From Clostridia bacterium (lineage in GTDB: Bacteria > Bacillota_A > Clostridia > Christensenellales > Aristaeellaceae): DNA of 53,610 nt. Numbering within the stretch: the stretch's first letter is position 1; each line of letters begins with the position of its first letter. The stretch is from NCBI GenBank assembly GCA_017432405.1, contig JAFRJF010000193.1, positions 1-53,610 on the forward strand, read 5' to 3'. The notes under the pieces were generated by a model, which was not told the origin of the DNA, made no database searches, and was given only the letters and a program-made list of their open reading frames with translations. This document shows positions 1 to 6,682 of the stretch, one piece after another. The position numbers and the translations under genes were made by a program.

Positions 1-50
1 TTGCCATTGGAAATTCCTCCCTAAAAATATTCATGGGGTTGTATTGCGAA

Positions 51-124
51 TGGAGCGGGTGATGGGAATCGAACCCACGTGATCAGCTTGGGAAGCTGGA
101 GCTCTGCCATTGAGCTACACCCGC
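51..124 (-). tRNA. tRNA-Gly (anticodon CCC), CCA encoded
   Basis: The minus strand folds into a complete 74-nt cloverleaf: acceptor GCGGGTG/CACCCGC, D stem GCTC/GAGC, anticodon loop TTCCCAA, T loop TTCGATT, discriminator T and a genomically encoded CCA. Anticodon CCC reads GGG glycine codons. The top pair of the anticodon stem is C-A rather than Watson-Crick; everything else pairs. A consensus-like promoter lies about 100 bases upstream. Confidence 0.95.
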
Positions 125-225
125 GCGTTCCCGCACCATCGGGCGATCCGGCGAAAACCCCGATTCGTCAAATCACCGCGGCAGGCGCTCAAACAAGTCC
201 GACGACTTCTTGACCTGCAAAGTTT

Positions 226-254
226 ATTTTACTTTAGATATGCCCGTTTGTCAA
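226..254 (-). promoter_or_regulatory. Sigma-A-type promoter for tRNA-Gly
   Basis: Minus strand reads TTGACA (254-249), a 17-base spacer, then TAAAAT (231-226). It points at the tRNA-Gly gene and leaves a 5' leader of about 95 nt. No gene is seen between 125 and 367. Confidence 0.7.
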
Positions 255-367
255 CAATATTTTCCCGAATTCCCCGTAAATTCACCTGAATGGCATAGTT
301 TGTCCACAGGGTTTTTGCAAAAATTAACCTTCAAAGAAGAAATCCTGCTTTTTCCACTGAGTATTGA

Positions 368-760
368 TTACCATATTCTCCGTACTCCCGGATACTTCCA
401 TATGTTCTCATCCTTTGTAACGAGCTCCATTCCTCCAAGCATAGCCTGAGCGATGATCATGCGGTCGAAAGGATCTTCGTGAATATGGGGCAACGCTTTT
501 ACCGCTTCACAGGCTTCAGGGGTAATCGGAATGATGTCAATACCCTGAATGTCACACATTCCGGCAATTTCAACGATACTTCTTTTGATGTTCAGTCTTT
601 TTTCTTCTTTTTTCAAAGAAGCCTTGATTCCGATCTCCCACAGTGACGCCATGCTCACGCACAAATCATTCTCCATCATGGCGATTCGCGTTTCAGCTGG
701 AATCTTGCAGCTGTCTGAGAAAAGCCAGATCAACGCGTGCGTATCCAACAGCAGCATCAC
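368..760 (-). CDS. VapC-family PIN-domain toxin
   Basis: This 130-residue protein is a PIN-domain ribonuclease, the toxin of a type II toxin-antitoxin pair; family members cleave RNA with a cluster of acidic residues holding Mg2+. Visible signatures are LLLDTHALIW (Asp6), LWEIGIK (Glu42), EDPFDR (Asp96, Asp99) and TKDE (Asp117), so the active site looks intact. Length is normal for the family. GTG at 760 gives a GTGA overlap with the antitoxin stop and sits 8 bases after GGAGG; ATG at 757 is an alternative start. It is translationally coupled to the upstream antitoxin. RNA target unknown. Confidence 0.88.
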   Translation of the reverse strand: MMLLLDTHALIWLFSDSCKIPAETRIAMMENDLCVSMASLWEIGIKASLKKEEKRLNIKRSIVEIAGMCDIQGIDIIPITPEACEAVKALPHIHEDPFDRMIIAQAMLGGMELVTKDENIWKYPGVRRIW

Positions 761-978
761 TGATAATCCTCCAGTCCAGGCAACGGATCGTCAAAGTTAT
801 CCATCAATTCGATTTCTCCCTTCCAGACATCGAATTGCAAACGTGTCTTCTGAGACTTCTTTTGAACTTGTTCCTGTCTGCGACGCCAGGCCAGCAGACT
901 GATGAAATGTGCCGCCTGGTCCTGATCTTCATGATTCAGTATTTCCCAATCCTTCAACACAGTTTCCGGAATAGCCAC
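757..978 (-). CDS. VapB/DUF2281-like antitoxin
   Basis: This small 73-residue protein lies directly before the PIN toxin and is its probable antitoxin. The N-terminal half (IPETVLKDWEIL) is short and charged, followed by a helical stretch with Arg/Gln/Lys and an acidic C-terminal tail (DPLPGLEDY) of the sort antitoxins use to wrap their toxin. The GTG start at 978 is chosen because AAGGAGG lies 8 bases before it; the longer frame to 1029 has no comparable ribosome-binding site. Assignment rests mainly on operon position. It resembles the DUF2281 type, but I cannot confirm the family. Confidence 0.7.
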   Translation of the reverse strand: MAIPETVLKDWEILNHEDQDQAAHFISLLAWRRRQEQVQKKSQKTRLQFDVWKGEIELMDNFDDPLPGLEDYQ

Positions 979-1118
979 ATGCGTCACCTCCTTAAAGCTT
1001 ATTTTATCACATGACGGATTGACAGGCAACCTTCTTTCATTTTGCCATAGCTTTTTTCTTTATTTCATGTTATGATGTTGGTATCAGAATAATACTCCAT
1101 ATGAGAGGAGCGAGATAT

Positions 1119-2576
1119 ATGAAGGAATGGACCCGCGAGGAGCGGTATCGCGTATTGAAGGGGCCGGAGGAGATCCGGGACCTTTATGACCGCATACAGG
1201 GCTCGGCCTACCGCCAGCGCTATCACGTGCAGCCCATCACCGGGCTGAGCAGCGACCCCAACGGCTTCGCGCTGCACAACGGCACATGGCACCTGTGCTA
1301 CCAGTGGTGCCCCTGGGGCGCGGTGCACGGGCTGAAGTACTGGTATCACGTCGTAAGCGGCGACCTGATCCACTGGCAGAACGCGGGCATCGGCCTGGCG
1401 CCGGACTGCTTCTACGACAACCGGGGCACCCACTCGGGCAGCGCCATCTCCCGGGAGGGCGAGCTGGTGTTCTTCTACACCGGCAACCACCGGGACGAGG
1501 ACTGGACCCGCACGCCCTACACCTGCGCGGCGGTGCTGGGCGAGGACAACCGGCCCCGGAAGCTGGAAAAGCCGCTGTTTGGCCCCAGGGACGACCACAG
1601 CGAGCACCAGCGCGACCCGAAGGTGGTCTGGAACGAGGAAAAGCAGAAGTATTATATCTTCATCGGCGCCCAGACGCTGGACAAGCGGGGCTGCGTGCTG
1701 ATCTACGAATCGGAGCAGCTGCTGTCCGGCTGGCGCTTCGCCGGGGAACTGAAGGTGCCCGGCTACGAACGCTTCGGCGGCATGTGGGAATGCCCCTACA
1801 TCGTGAACATCAGCGGCAGGGACGTGCTGATCTTCTCCCCCCAGTATACGAAGCTGCCGGGGCGCGGCGAGAGCACCAACCACAACGTCTACCTGATCGG
1901 CACCATGGACTACGACACGCTGACCTTCACCCCCGACGGGCCCTACCGCCACCTGGACTACGGCTTCGACTTCTACGCCGCCCAGGGCGCGGCCTCCATC
2001 GGAGAGGCCGACAAGGCCATACTGATCGCCTGGATCGGCCTGCCGGACAACCACTATCCCACCGAGGAGGAGGACTGGGAGGGCAGCCTGTCCCTGCCCA
2101 GGGAGCTGCGCGTATCCGGAGGCAAGCTGGTACAGACGCCCCTGCCCGGCCTGGAAGGCCTGCGCGAGGCGGAGATCGCCCCGGAGGGCAAGCTGCCCGC
2201 GGTGTGCGAGCTGGAACTGACCGCTTCCGGCGAGGAGGACCTGGATTTCAACCTGTTCACCCGCCCGGACGGCTCCGGCGGTCTGCGGCTGCACTACGAC
2301 AGCGCCGCGAAGCGCTGCACCGTCGACCGCAGCGGCATGGACAAGCGCTTCAACCAGTCGGTGGGCGAGGTGCTGGACATACCTCTGGACGCGCCGCTTA
2401 CGAAGCTGCGTGTGTTCATCGACCGCTGCTCGGCGGAGATTTTCGCCAACGACGGCGAAGCCACGTTCACGACCCACGTGTACCCGACGGAGCGGGAGTT
2501 CAATTATACGCTCAGCGGAGGATTTCTGCGCGGCTGGACGCTGAAGACGGCGGTGACGGATGAATTTATTGTATAA
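1119..2576 (+). CDS. GH32 family beta-fructosidase
   Basis: This 485-residue glycoside hydrolase of family 32 would hydrolyse beta-fructofuranosides such as sucrose, sucrose phosphate or fructan oligomers. The three catalytic motifs are present: SSDPNG with nucleophile Asp46, QRDPK with transition-state Asp166, and WECPY with acid/base Glu224. The first motif reads LSSDPNG instead of the usual WMNDPNG, so this is a divergent subfamily. The C-terminal third is the beta-sandwich module. No signal peptide is seen, so it is probably cytosolic. ATG 1119 is chosen because AGAGGAG lies 8 bases upstream. It is followed by a HAD phosphatase and a second GH32 gene, forming a small operon. Exact substrate unknown. 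Confidence 0.9.
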   Translation: MKEWTREERYRVLKGPEEIRDLYDRIQGSAYRQRYHVQPITGLSSDPNGFALHNGTWHLCYQWCPWGAVHGLKYWYHVVSGDLIHWQNAGIGLAPDCFYDNRGTHSGSAISREGELVFFYTGNHRDEDWTRTPYTCAAVLGEDNRPRKLEKPLFGPRDDHSEHQRDPKVVWNEEKQKYYIFIGAQTLDKRGCVLIYESEQLLSGWRFAGELKVPGYERFGGMWECPYIVNISGRDVLIFSPQYTKLPGRGESTNHNVYLIGTMDYDTLTFTPDGPYRHLDYGFDFYAAQGAASIGEADKAILIAWIGLPDNHYPTEEEDWEGSLSLPRELRVSGGKLVQTPLPGLEGLREAEIAPEGKLPAVCELELTASGEEDLDFNLFTRPDGSGGLRLHYDSAAKRCTVDRSGMDKRFNQSVGEVLDIPLDAPLTKLRVFIDRCSAEIFANDGEATFTTHVYPTEREFNYTLSGGFLRGWTLKTAVTDEFIV

Positions 2577-2607
2577 ATTCTGATTTGTCGACAAGGAGGT
2601 TCATACA

Positions 2608-3375
2608 TTGAAAAAGAAGGTCTTTGCCAGCGATTTCGACGGAACGCTGTATTTCTACAAGGCGGATGTGAAGCTGCCGCCGGAGAACGTCGAGAAGATC
2701 CGCCAGTACCAGGCGGCGGGTCACCTGTTCGGGCTGTGCACCGGCCGGCAGGTGGGGGGACTGACGCCCTTTATCACCGGGCTCGTGAAGCCGGATTTCT
2801 ACATCACCAGCAGCGGCGCCAACATCGTGGACGGCGACATGAAGCCGATCCTGAAGCGGGGCGTGGACCGGGACGTGGCCGACGCCCTGGTGCAGGAGCT
2901 GAACCCGAAGGGCTACCGGCTGACGCTGGACGTGGAGGGCGACATCTGCGTGTTCGCCCCGATGGACTATCCCGGCAAGTACTACGTGATCACCGGCGTG
3001 GACGACGCGCCAAAGGGCCTGATCCACCAGGTGAGCGTGCACACCGAGAGCCTGGAGGACGCGGCGCGGCTGTCGGCCTCCATCAACGAGCGCTACGGCG
3101 ACAGGGTCGAGGCGTTCCAGAACGTGATCGAAATCGACATCGCGCCCAAGGGCTGCTCGAAGGGCAAGGGCGTGATGGCCCTGCGGGCGCACATGAAGGA
3201 CGCCTACGGCGATTTCACGCTGTTCGGCATCGGCGATTCCATCAACGACCTGCCCCTGCTGGAGGCCTCCGACGTGTCCTACACCTTCCCCTATGCCCCC
3301 GAGGTCTGCCAGAAGAAGGCCACGAAGGTGGTGGAGACCATCGTGGACGCGCTGGAGGACAGCATGAAATACTGA
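2608..3375 (+). CDS. Cof-type HAD sugar-phosphate phosphatase
   Basis: This 255-residue haloacid-dehalogenase superfamily phosphatase has the Cof/type IIB layout. Motif I is DFDGTL (nucleophile Asp9, acid Asp11), motif II lies in LCTGR, motif III is Lys within KGCSKGKG, and motif IV is GDSINDLPLLE. Cof proteins dephosphorylate sugar phosphates and similar small molecules in the cytosol. Its place between two GH32 genes suggests a fructose-phosphate-type substrate, which is inference. It starts with TTG, 8 bases after AAGGAGG, and is 32 bp behind the first GH32 gene. Confidence 0.88.
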   Translation: MKKKVFASDFDGTLYFYKADVKLPPENVEKIRQYQAAGHLFGLCTGRQVGGLTPFITGLVKPDFYITSSGANIVDGDMKPILKRGVDRDVADALVQELNPKGYRLTLDVEGDICVFAPMDYPGKYYVITGVDDAPKGLIHQVSVHTESLEDAARLSASINERYGDRVEAFQNVIEIDIAPKGCSKGKGVMALRAHMKDAYGDFTLFGIGDSINDLPLLEASDVSYTFPYAPEVCQKKATKVVETIVDALEDSMKY

Positions 3376-3400
3376 TTAATAGATAAGGAAGTATACGACC

Positions 3401-4879
3401 ATGAGCCAATCCCTGCGCGACGCGCGGCGGTACGAGGAGGCGCGGGAGCGCCTCATCCCGCCCCAGGACCGCCCCGCGTTTCACCTGTCCGCCCGGGTGG
3501 GCTGGATGAACGACCCCAACGGGTTCAGCTTTCACGAAGGGCAATACCACCTGTTCTATCAATACCACCCCTATGATTCCCACTGGGGGCCGATGCACTG
3601 GGGCCACGCGGTGTCAAGGGACCTTCTCCATTGGCGCTACCTGCCCGCGGCCCTGGCCCCGGACATGCCCTACGACCTGGAGGGCTGCTTTTCCGGCAGC
3701 GCCATCACGCTGAAGGACGGGCGGCAGCTGCTGATGTACACCGGCGTGAGTCAGGAGACCGGTCCAGACGGCGCGGTGCGCAATATACAGACCCAGAACC
3801 TGGCCTTCGGCGACGGGGTCGACTATGTGAAGTTCGAGGGCAACCCGGTGATCACCGCCGCGGACCTGCCCGAAGGCGGCAGCCGCTGGGACTTCCGCGA
3901 CCCGAAGCTGCTGCAATGCGAGGACGGCTGGCGCGCCGTCGTGGCCAACGACCAGCTTGGCGAGGGCGGCCGGATGCTGATGTACCACAGCGACAACCTC
4001 ACACACTGGCGTCTGGAGCGGGTAGTGGCCGAGAACAAGAACCTGCTGGGCCTGATGTGGGAGTGCCCGGACCTGTTCTCGCTGGACGGCCATGAGGTGC
4101 TGCTGGCCAGCGCCCAGGACATGCTGCCCAGGGGCTTTGAGTACCACAACGGCAACGGCACCTTCTGCCTGCTGGGCCACAGGGACGCAGACGGGGATTA
4201 CGTGTGGGAAAGGGACCACGCCCTGGACTACGGCATCGACTTCTACGCCCCCCAGAGCCTGCTGACGCTGGACGGGCGACGGGTGATGATCGGCTGGATG
4301 CAGAACTGGGACACCTGCAACCTGCACGTGAAGTCCACCCCCTGGTTCGGCCAGATGAGCCTGCCCAGGGAGCTGAGCGTGAAAAACGGGCGGCTTTACC
4401 AGTGGCCCCTGCGGGAGCTGGAAGCGCTGCGAGGCGCGCCGGTGGCATATCAAAATGTGGAAATCGAGGACGGCGAGATCGAGCTGCCCGGCATCCAAGG
4501 GCGCATGGTGGACCTGGAGGTCGAAATCGAGCCGGCAGAGGGCGAGCTGTTCAACCGGTTCGCGGTGCGCTTTGCGAAGGACGCGGAGCACCACACCGGC
4601 TTCAGCTTCCGTCCCCGGGAATCGGTGGTCAAGGTGGACCGCAAGTTCTCCGGCAGCCGCCGGGCCATCATCCACCAGCGCCGGGCCAAGGTGGACCACG
4701 AGAACGGCAGGCTGAAGCTAAGGCTGATCCTGGATCGGTTCAGCGTGGAGGCATTCATAGGCGACGGGGAAAAGGTGATGAGCGCCACCGTGGGCACAGT
4801 TACGAGTGCTGAAGGCATATCTTTCTTCTGCGACGGGAAGGCACGGTTCAATGTGAAGGCGTACGAATTGAAGGTGTGA
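3401..4879 (+). CDS. GH32 sucrose-6-phosphate hydrolase / fructosidase
   Basis: This 492-residue GH32 enzyme is of the classical SacA/ScrB type. It carries WMNDPNG (nucleophile Asp38), the substrate-site motif HWGHAVSRDLLHW, FRDPK (Asp167) and WECPDL (Glu221), followed by the beta-sandwich. There is no signal peptide, which fits an intracellular enzyme splitting sucrose or sucrose-6-phosphate into glucose(-6-P) and fructose. It follows the HAD gene by 25 bp in the same operon. No sugar transporter or PTS is encoded nearby. Its last ~90 bp have a diverged second copy at 5940-6029 (see findings). Confidence 0.92.
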   Translation: MSQSLRDARRYEEARERLIPPQDRPAFHLSARVGWMNDPNGFSFHEGQYHLFYQYHPYDSHWGPMHWGHAVSRDLLHWRYLPAALAPDMPYDLEGCFSGSAITLKDGRQLLMYTGVSQETGPDGAVRNIQTQNLAFGDGVDYVKFEGNPVITAADLPEGGSRWDFRDPKLLQCEDGWRAVVANDQLGEGGRMLMYHSDNLTHWRLERVVAENKNLLGLMWECPDLFSLDGHEVLLASAQDMLPRGFEYHNGNGTFCLLGHRDADGDYVWERDHALDYGIDFYAPQSLLTLDGRRVMIGWMQNWDTCNLHVKSTPWFGQMSLPRELSVKNGRLYQWPLRELEALRGAPVAYQNVEIEDGEIELPGIQGRMVDLEVEIEPAEGELFNRFAVRFAKDAEHHTGFSFRPRESVVKVDRKFSGSRRAIIHQRRAKVDHENGRLKLRLILDRFSVEAFIGDGEKVMSATVGTVTSAEGISFFCDGKARFNVKAYELKV

Positions 4880-4890
4880 CCATACAAGGC

Positions 4891-4919
4891 TTGATCATTG
4901 GCTTATCCTTGCATATAAT
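4891..4919 (+). promoter_or_regulatory. Promoter of MNT/HEPN pair
   Basis: TTGATC (4891-4896), a 17-base spacer and TATAAT (4914-4919) precede the nucleotidyltransferase start at 4952. A good ribosome-binding site, AAAGGGGGAG, follows. Confidence 0.7.
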
Positions 4920-4951
4920 AGGCGTATCTGAATGATAAAGGGGGAGACATC

Positions 4952-5266
4952 ATGCCCAACGAAGAAATCCATGCGTTGAAGGATTGCTTTGTCAATGCCC
5001 TCGATCCGCTTCGCATTTATCTCTTTGGTTCCTATGCATCTGGCGTACCCGACGAAGACAGCGATTACGATTTTTACATCATTGTGGATGATGAAAACAG
5101 AGACACACTTGACCTCATGGCCAAGGCATACGCCGCATGCAGCGAGATCAAGCAACGTCCCGTCGATATCCTCGTCGGCACTGAGAGCAGCTTTGAAGCC
5201 CGCAAGCAGCGCCCCACGATAGAAAACGAGGTGTTTCACAAGGGGGTTTTGCTGTATGGGGCATGA
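4952..5266 (+). CDS. MNT-family minimal nucleotidyltransferase (antitoxin)
   Basis: This 104-residue protein has the core nucleotidyltransferase signature GSYASGVPDEDSDYD, matching GSx10DxD, followed by the third acidic position in PVDILV. Minimal nucleotidyltransferases of this kind pair with HEPN proteins; in characterised type VII pairs the MNT neutralises the HEPN RNase by adding nucleotides to it. The stop overlaps the HEPN start by 11 bp, so the two are translationally coupled. A consensus promoter lies directly upstream. That the catalytic residues are intact supports a modifying antitoxin; this is family knowledge, not proven here. Confidence 0.88.
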   Translation: MPNEEIHALKDCFVNALDPLRIYLFGSYASGVPDEDSDYDFYIIVDDENRDTLDLMAKAYAACSEIKQRPVDILVGTESSFEARKQRPTIENEVFHKGVLLYGA

Positions 5267-5648
5267 ACAGGATATACGCGCCTGGCTCAGCTTTGCCGAT
5301 ATGGACTATGACGCGGCAAACATCCTTTATGCGCATCACCCTAGGCCCTGCGAAATCATCTGCTATCATTGCCAGCAGGCTGCTGAAAAGGCAATCAAGG
5401 CGGTCTATATATGTCTGGACATGCCCGGCGGCATACCGCGAAAGCACGACCTTTCTTTTCTGCTGAATCAGATTCAGAATAAGGTTGATATTTCAAAGGA
5501 ACTGCGGCAGTACGCCGATATGCTGAACGTCTATGGCATTGTATCCCGTTACCCAAATGAGATTCATGTGGATGACGAACGGACGAAGGTGGCATTGCAG
5601 TATGCCGACTTTATTCTTCAATGGGCAAAGCAGATGTGTACCAAATAA
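5256..5648 (+). CDS. HEPN-domain protein (toxin partner of MNT)
   Basis: This 130-residue all-helical HEPN protein carries the typical N-terminal helix CYHCQQAAEKAIKA and a C-terminal SRYPNEIH segment. The latter fits the HEPN RNase motif Rx4-6H (Arg, five residues, His). With the preceding nucleotidyltransferase it forms a two-gene HEPN/MNT toxin-antitoxin module. The start at 5256 lies 9 bases after AGGGGG, inside the antitoxin gene. RNase activity is inferred from the motif; some relatives lacking it act only as substrate-binding partners. Confidence 0.85.
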   Translation: MGHEQDIRAWLSFADMDYDAANILYAHHPRPCEIICYHCQQAAEKAIKAVYICLDMPGGIPRKHDLSFLLNQIQNKVDISKELRQYADMLNVYGIVSRYPNEIHVDDERTKVALQYADFILQWAKQMCTK

Positions 5649-5668
5649 TCAGTCGTCCATAAAAGCGA

Positions 5669-5690
5669 CGCCCCGCGAAATCGCGGGGCG
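5669..5690. terminator. Bidirectional terminator-like hairpin
   Basis: CGCCCCGCGA and its complement pair almost without a loop. It lies between the convergent HEPN gene and the Ig-like remnant. On the minus strand it is followed by TTTT; on the plus strand the T tract is weak. Confidence 0.6.
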
Positions 5691-5705
5691 CTTGGTTTCT
5701 CCCTA

Positions 5706-5939
5706 TTACTTTTTCACCGTGATCGTGACCGTGGCCTTCTTGCCGTTGGCGGTCTTGACGGTGATCTTGGCCTTGCCGGGCTTGATGGCCTTGACCACGC
5801 CCTTGCCGGATACAGTGGCGACCTTCTTGTTGCTGCTGGTCCAGGTATAGCTGGTCTTGGCCTTGGTCGGCGTCAGCGCGGCCTTCAGCGTCAGCTTCTT
5901 GCCCACCTTCAGCGTGGCCTCCTCCACGTTCAGGGTCAC
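5706..5939 (-). pseudogene. Duplicated C-terminal Ig-like (Big_2) domain remnant
   Basis: This 77-codon open stretch encodes one bacterial Ig-like (Big_2) domain. It is nearly identical at protein and DNA level to the last domain of the large surface protein that ends at 6683, differing by one residue (VSGKG versus VSKKG). It has no ribosome-binding site, signal peptide or upstream coding sequence: at 5940 homology stops and a fragment of a GH32 gene begins on the other strand. It is therefore a partial duplicate, not a working gene. Confidence 0.85.
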
Positions 5940-6029
5940 GTGGGCACGGACACCAGCGCGGAGGGCATTTCGTTCTTCTGCGACGGGAAGGCGCGGTTTA
6001 GCGTGCGGGCGTATGAATTGAAGGTGTGA
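5940..6029 (+). pseudogene. GH32 3'-end remnant
   Basis: Thirty codons plus a TGA encode the C-terminal tail of a GH32 enzyme (SAEGISFFCDGKARF, ending in YELKV). They closely match the last 90 bp of the gene ending at 4879, including the stop codon. No other part of a GH32 gene is present: the fragment starts abruptly at the junction with the Ig-like remnant. It is the left end of the second copy of a tandemly duplicated unit. Confidence 0.85.
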
Positions 6030-6052
6030 CCGGCTTCGGCCACACCTTCAAT
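6017..6052. terminator. Hairpin at the GH32 remnant / yoeB end
   Basis: ATTGAAGGTGTG (6017-6028) and CACACCTTCAAT (6041-6052) form a perfect 12-bp stem overlapping the stop codons of both the GH32 remnant and yoeB. No T tract follows on either strand, so its action as a terminator is uncertain. Confidence 0.4.
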
Positions 6053-6308
6053 CTCTGTAATGTCCGCCACATTGGAGCAGCTCCAGTTCTTCCTGGGAGA
6101 CGCGGTAGACGATTCGGTTAGCGCTGTCGATTCGCCTGGACCACCAGCCTGCAAGGTTGCCCTTCAGCAGCTCAGGTTTGCCAATGCCCTCAAAAGGGCT
6201 GCGCTCTATGTCCCGAATGAGCGCATTGATGCGCTTGAGCATCGAACGGCTCTCCCGCTGCCAGTACAGATAATCCTCCCAGGCCTTGTCGTGCCATACC
6301 TTAATCAT
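6048..6308 (-). CDS. yoeB: YoeB-family mRNA interferase toxin
   Basis: This 86-residue RelE-superfamily toxin would cleave mRNA in the ribosomal A site. The residues known to be catalytic in E. coli YoeB are all present at the same numbers: Glu46, Arg65, His83 and Tyr84, in the contexts GKPELLKGN, SANRIVYR and GGHYRD. ATG at 6308 overlaps the antitoxin stop by 8 bp and matches the start of the second YoeB in this window; an ATG three codons upstream is possible. It is encoded in one operon with the RelB/DinJ antitoxin. Confidence 0.93.
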   Translation of the reverse strand: MIKVWHDKAWEDYLYWQRESRSMLKRINALIRDIERSPFEGIGKPELLKGNLAGWWSRRIDSANRIVYRVSQEELELLQCGGHYRD

Positions 6309-6564
6309 CGCCGTCATCCTCGATCAGATCGTGAACAGCCACGTTCCGGCGGGCATCCATGTCAGCGGCAGCCTCGCGCAGGCGACGCTGGTTGGTTTCG
6401 CTGAAAAAAGGATCGACGCGAATCTCAAAGGGGATGCGGTTTTCCCGGACCGCCGTCTTGATAAACAGCGTGATCGCCGCCGTCATGCTCAGGCCCATTT
6501 CCTCAAACAGTGCTTCGGAACGCTTCTTCAAGCCTTCGTCCATGCGGATGGTCACATTGGTCAT
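6301..6564 (-). CDS. RelB/DinJ-family antitoxin
   Basis: This 87-residue protein begins MTNVTIRMDEGLKKRSEALF, the ribbon-helix-helix DNA-binding start of RelB/DinJ antitoxins. It continues with SMTAAITLFIKTAVRENRIPF and ends in an acidic tail (LIEDDGDD). It should bind and block the YoeB toxin and repress the operon promoter. The start is set by GGAGGTG six bases before ATG 6564. A consensus promoter lies 20 bases upstream. Confidence 0.92.
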   Translation of the reverse strand: MTNVTIRMDEGLKKRSEALFEEMGLSMTAAITLFIKTAVRENRIPFEIRVDPFFSETNQRRLREAAADMDARRNVAVHDLIEDDGDD

Positions 6565-6583
6565 GGTGCTCACCTCCACATAC

Positions 6584-6612
6584 AGTATAGTGCATTGTAT
6601 GTGCGATGTCAA
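6584..6612 (-). promoter_or_regulatory. Promoter of RelB/YoeB operon
   Basis: Minus strand reads TTGACA (6612-6607), 17 bases, TATACT (6589-6584): a perfect -35 and a near-perfect -10. A 34-bp copy with one mismatch occurs at 11929-11962 without any toxin-antitoxin gene. Confidence 0.8.
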
Positions 6613-6632
6613 TACAACATTCCGTTTTATAA

Positions 6633-6670
6633 CAGTCCCCTCGCGAAATCAAGGTTTCGCGAGGGGACTG
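6633..6670. terminator. 16-bp hairpin after surface-protein gene
   Basis: CAGTCCCCTCGCGAAA (6633-6648) and its exact complement (6655-6670) are separated by six bases. It lies between the end of the minus-strand surface-protein gene and the promoter of the RelB/YoeB operon, and probably terminates the former. Confidence 0.6.
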
Positions 6671-6682
6671 ATTCGTTGAGCT

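Noticed and set aside
210..449. Small plus-strand frame near the tRNA
   Set aside because: It overlaps the end of the PIN toxin gene, has no ribosome-binding site and resembles nothing known.
1065..2594. Minus-strand frame opposite the first GH32 gene
   Set aside because: It has no domain, no ribosome-binding site and antisense-type composition.
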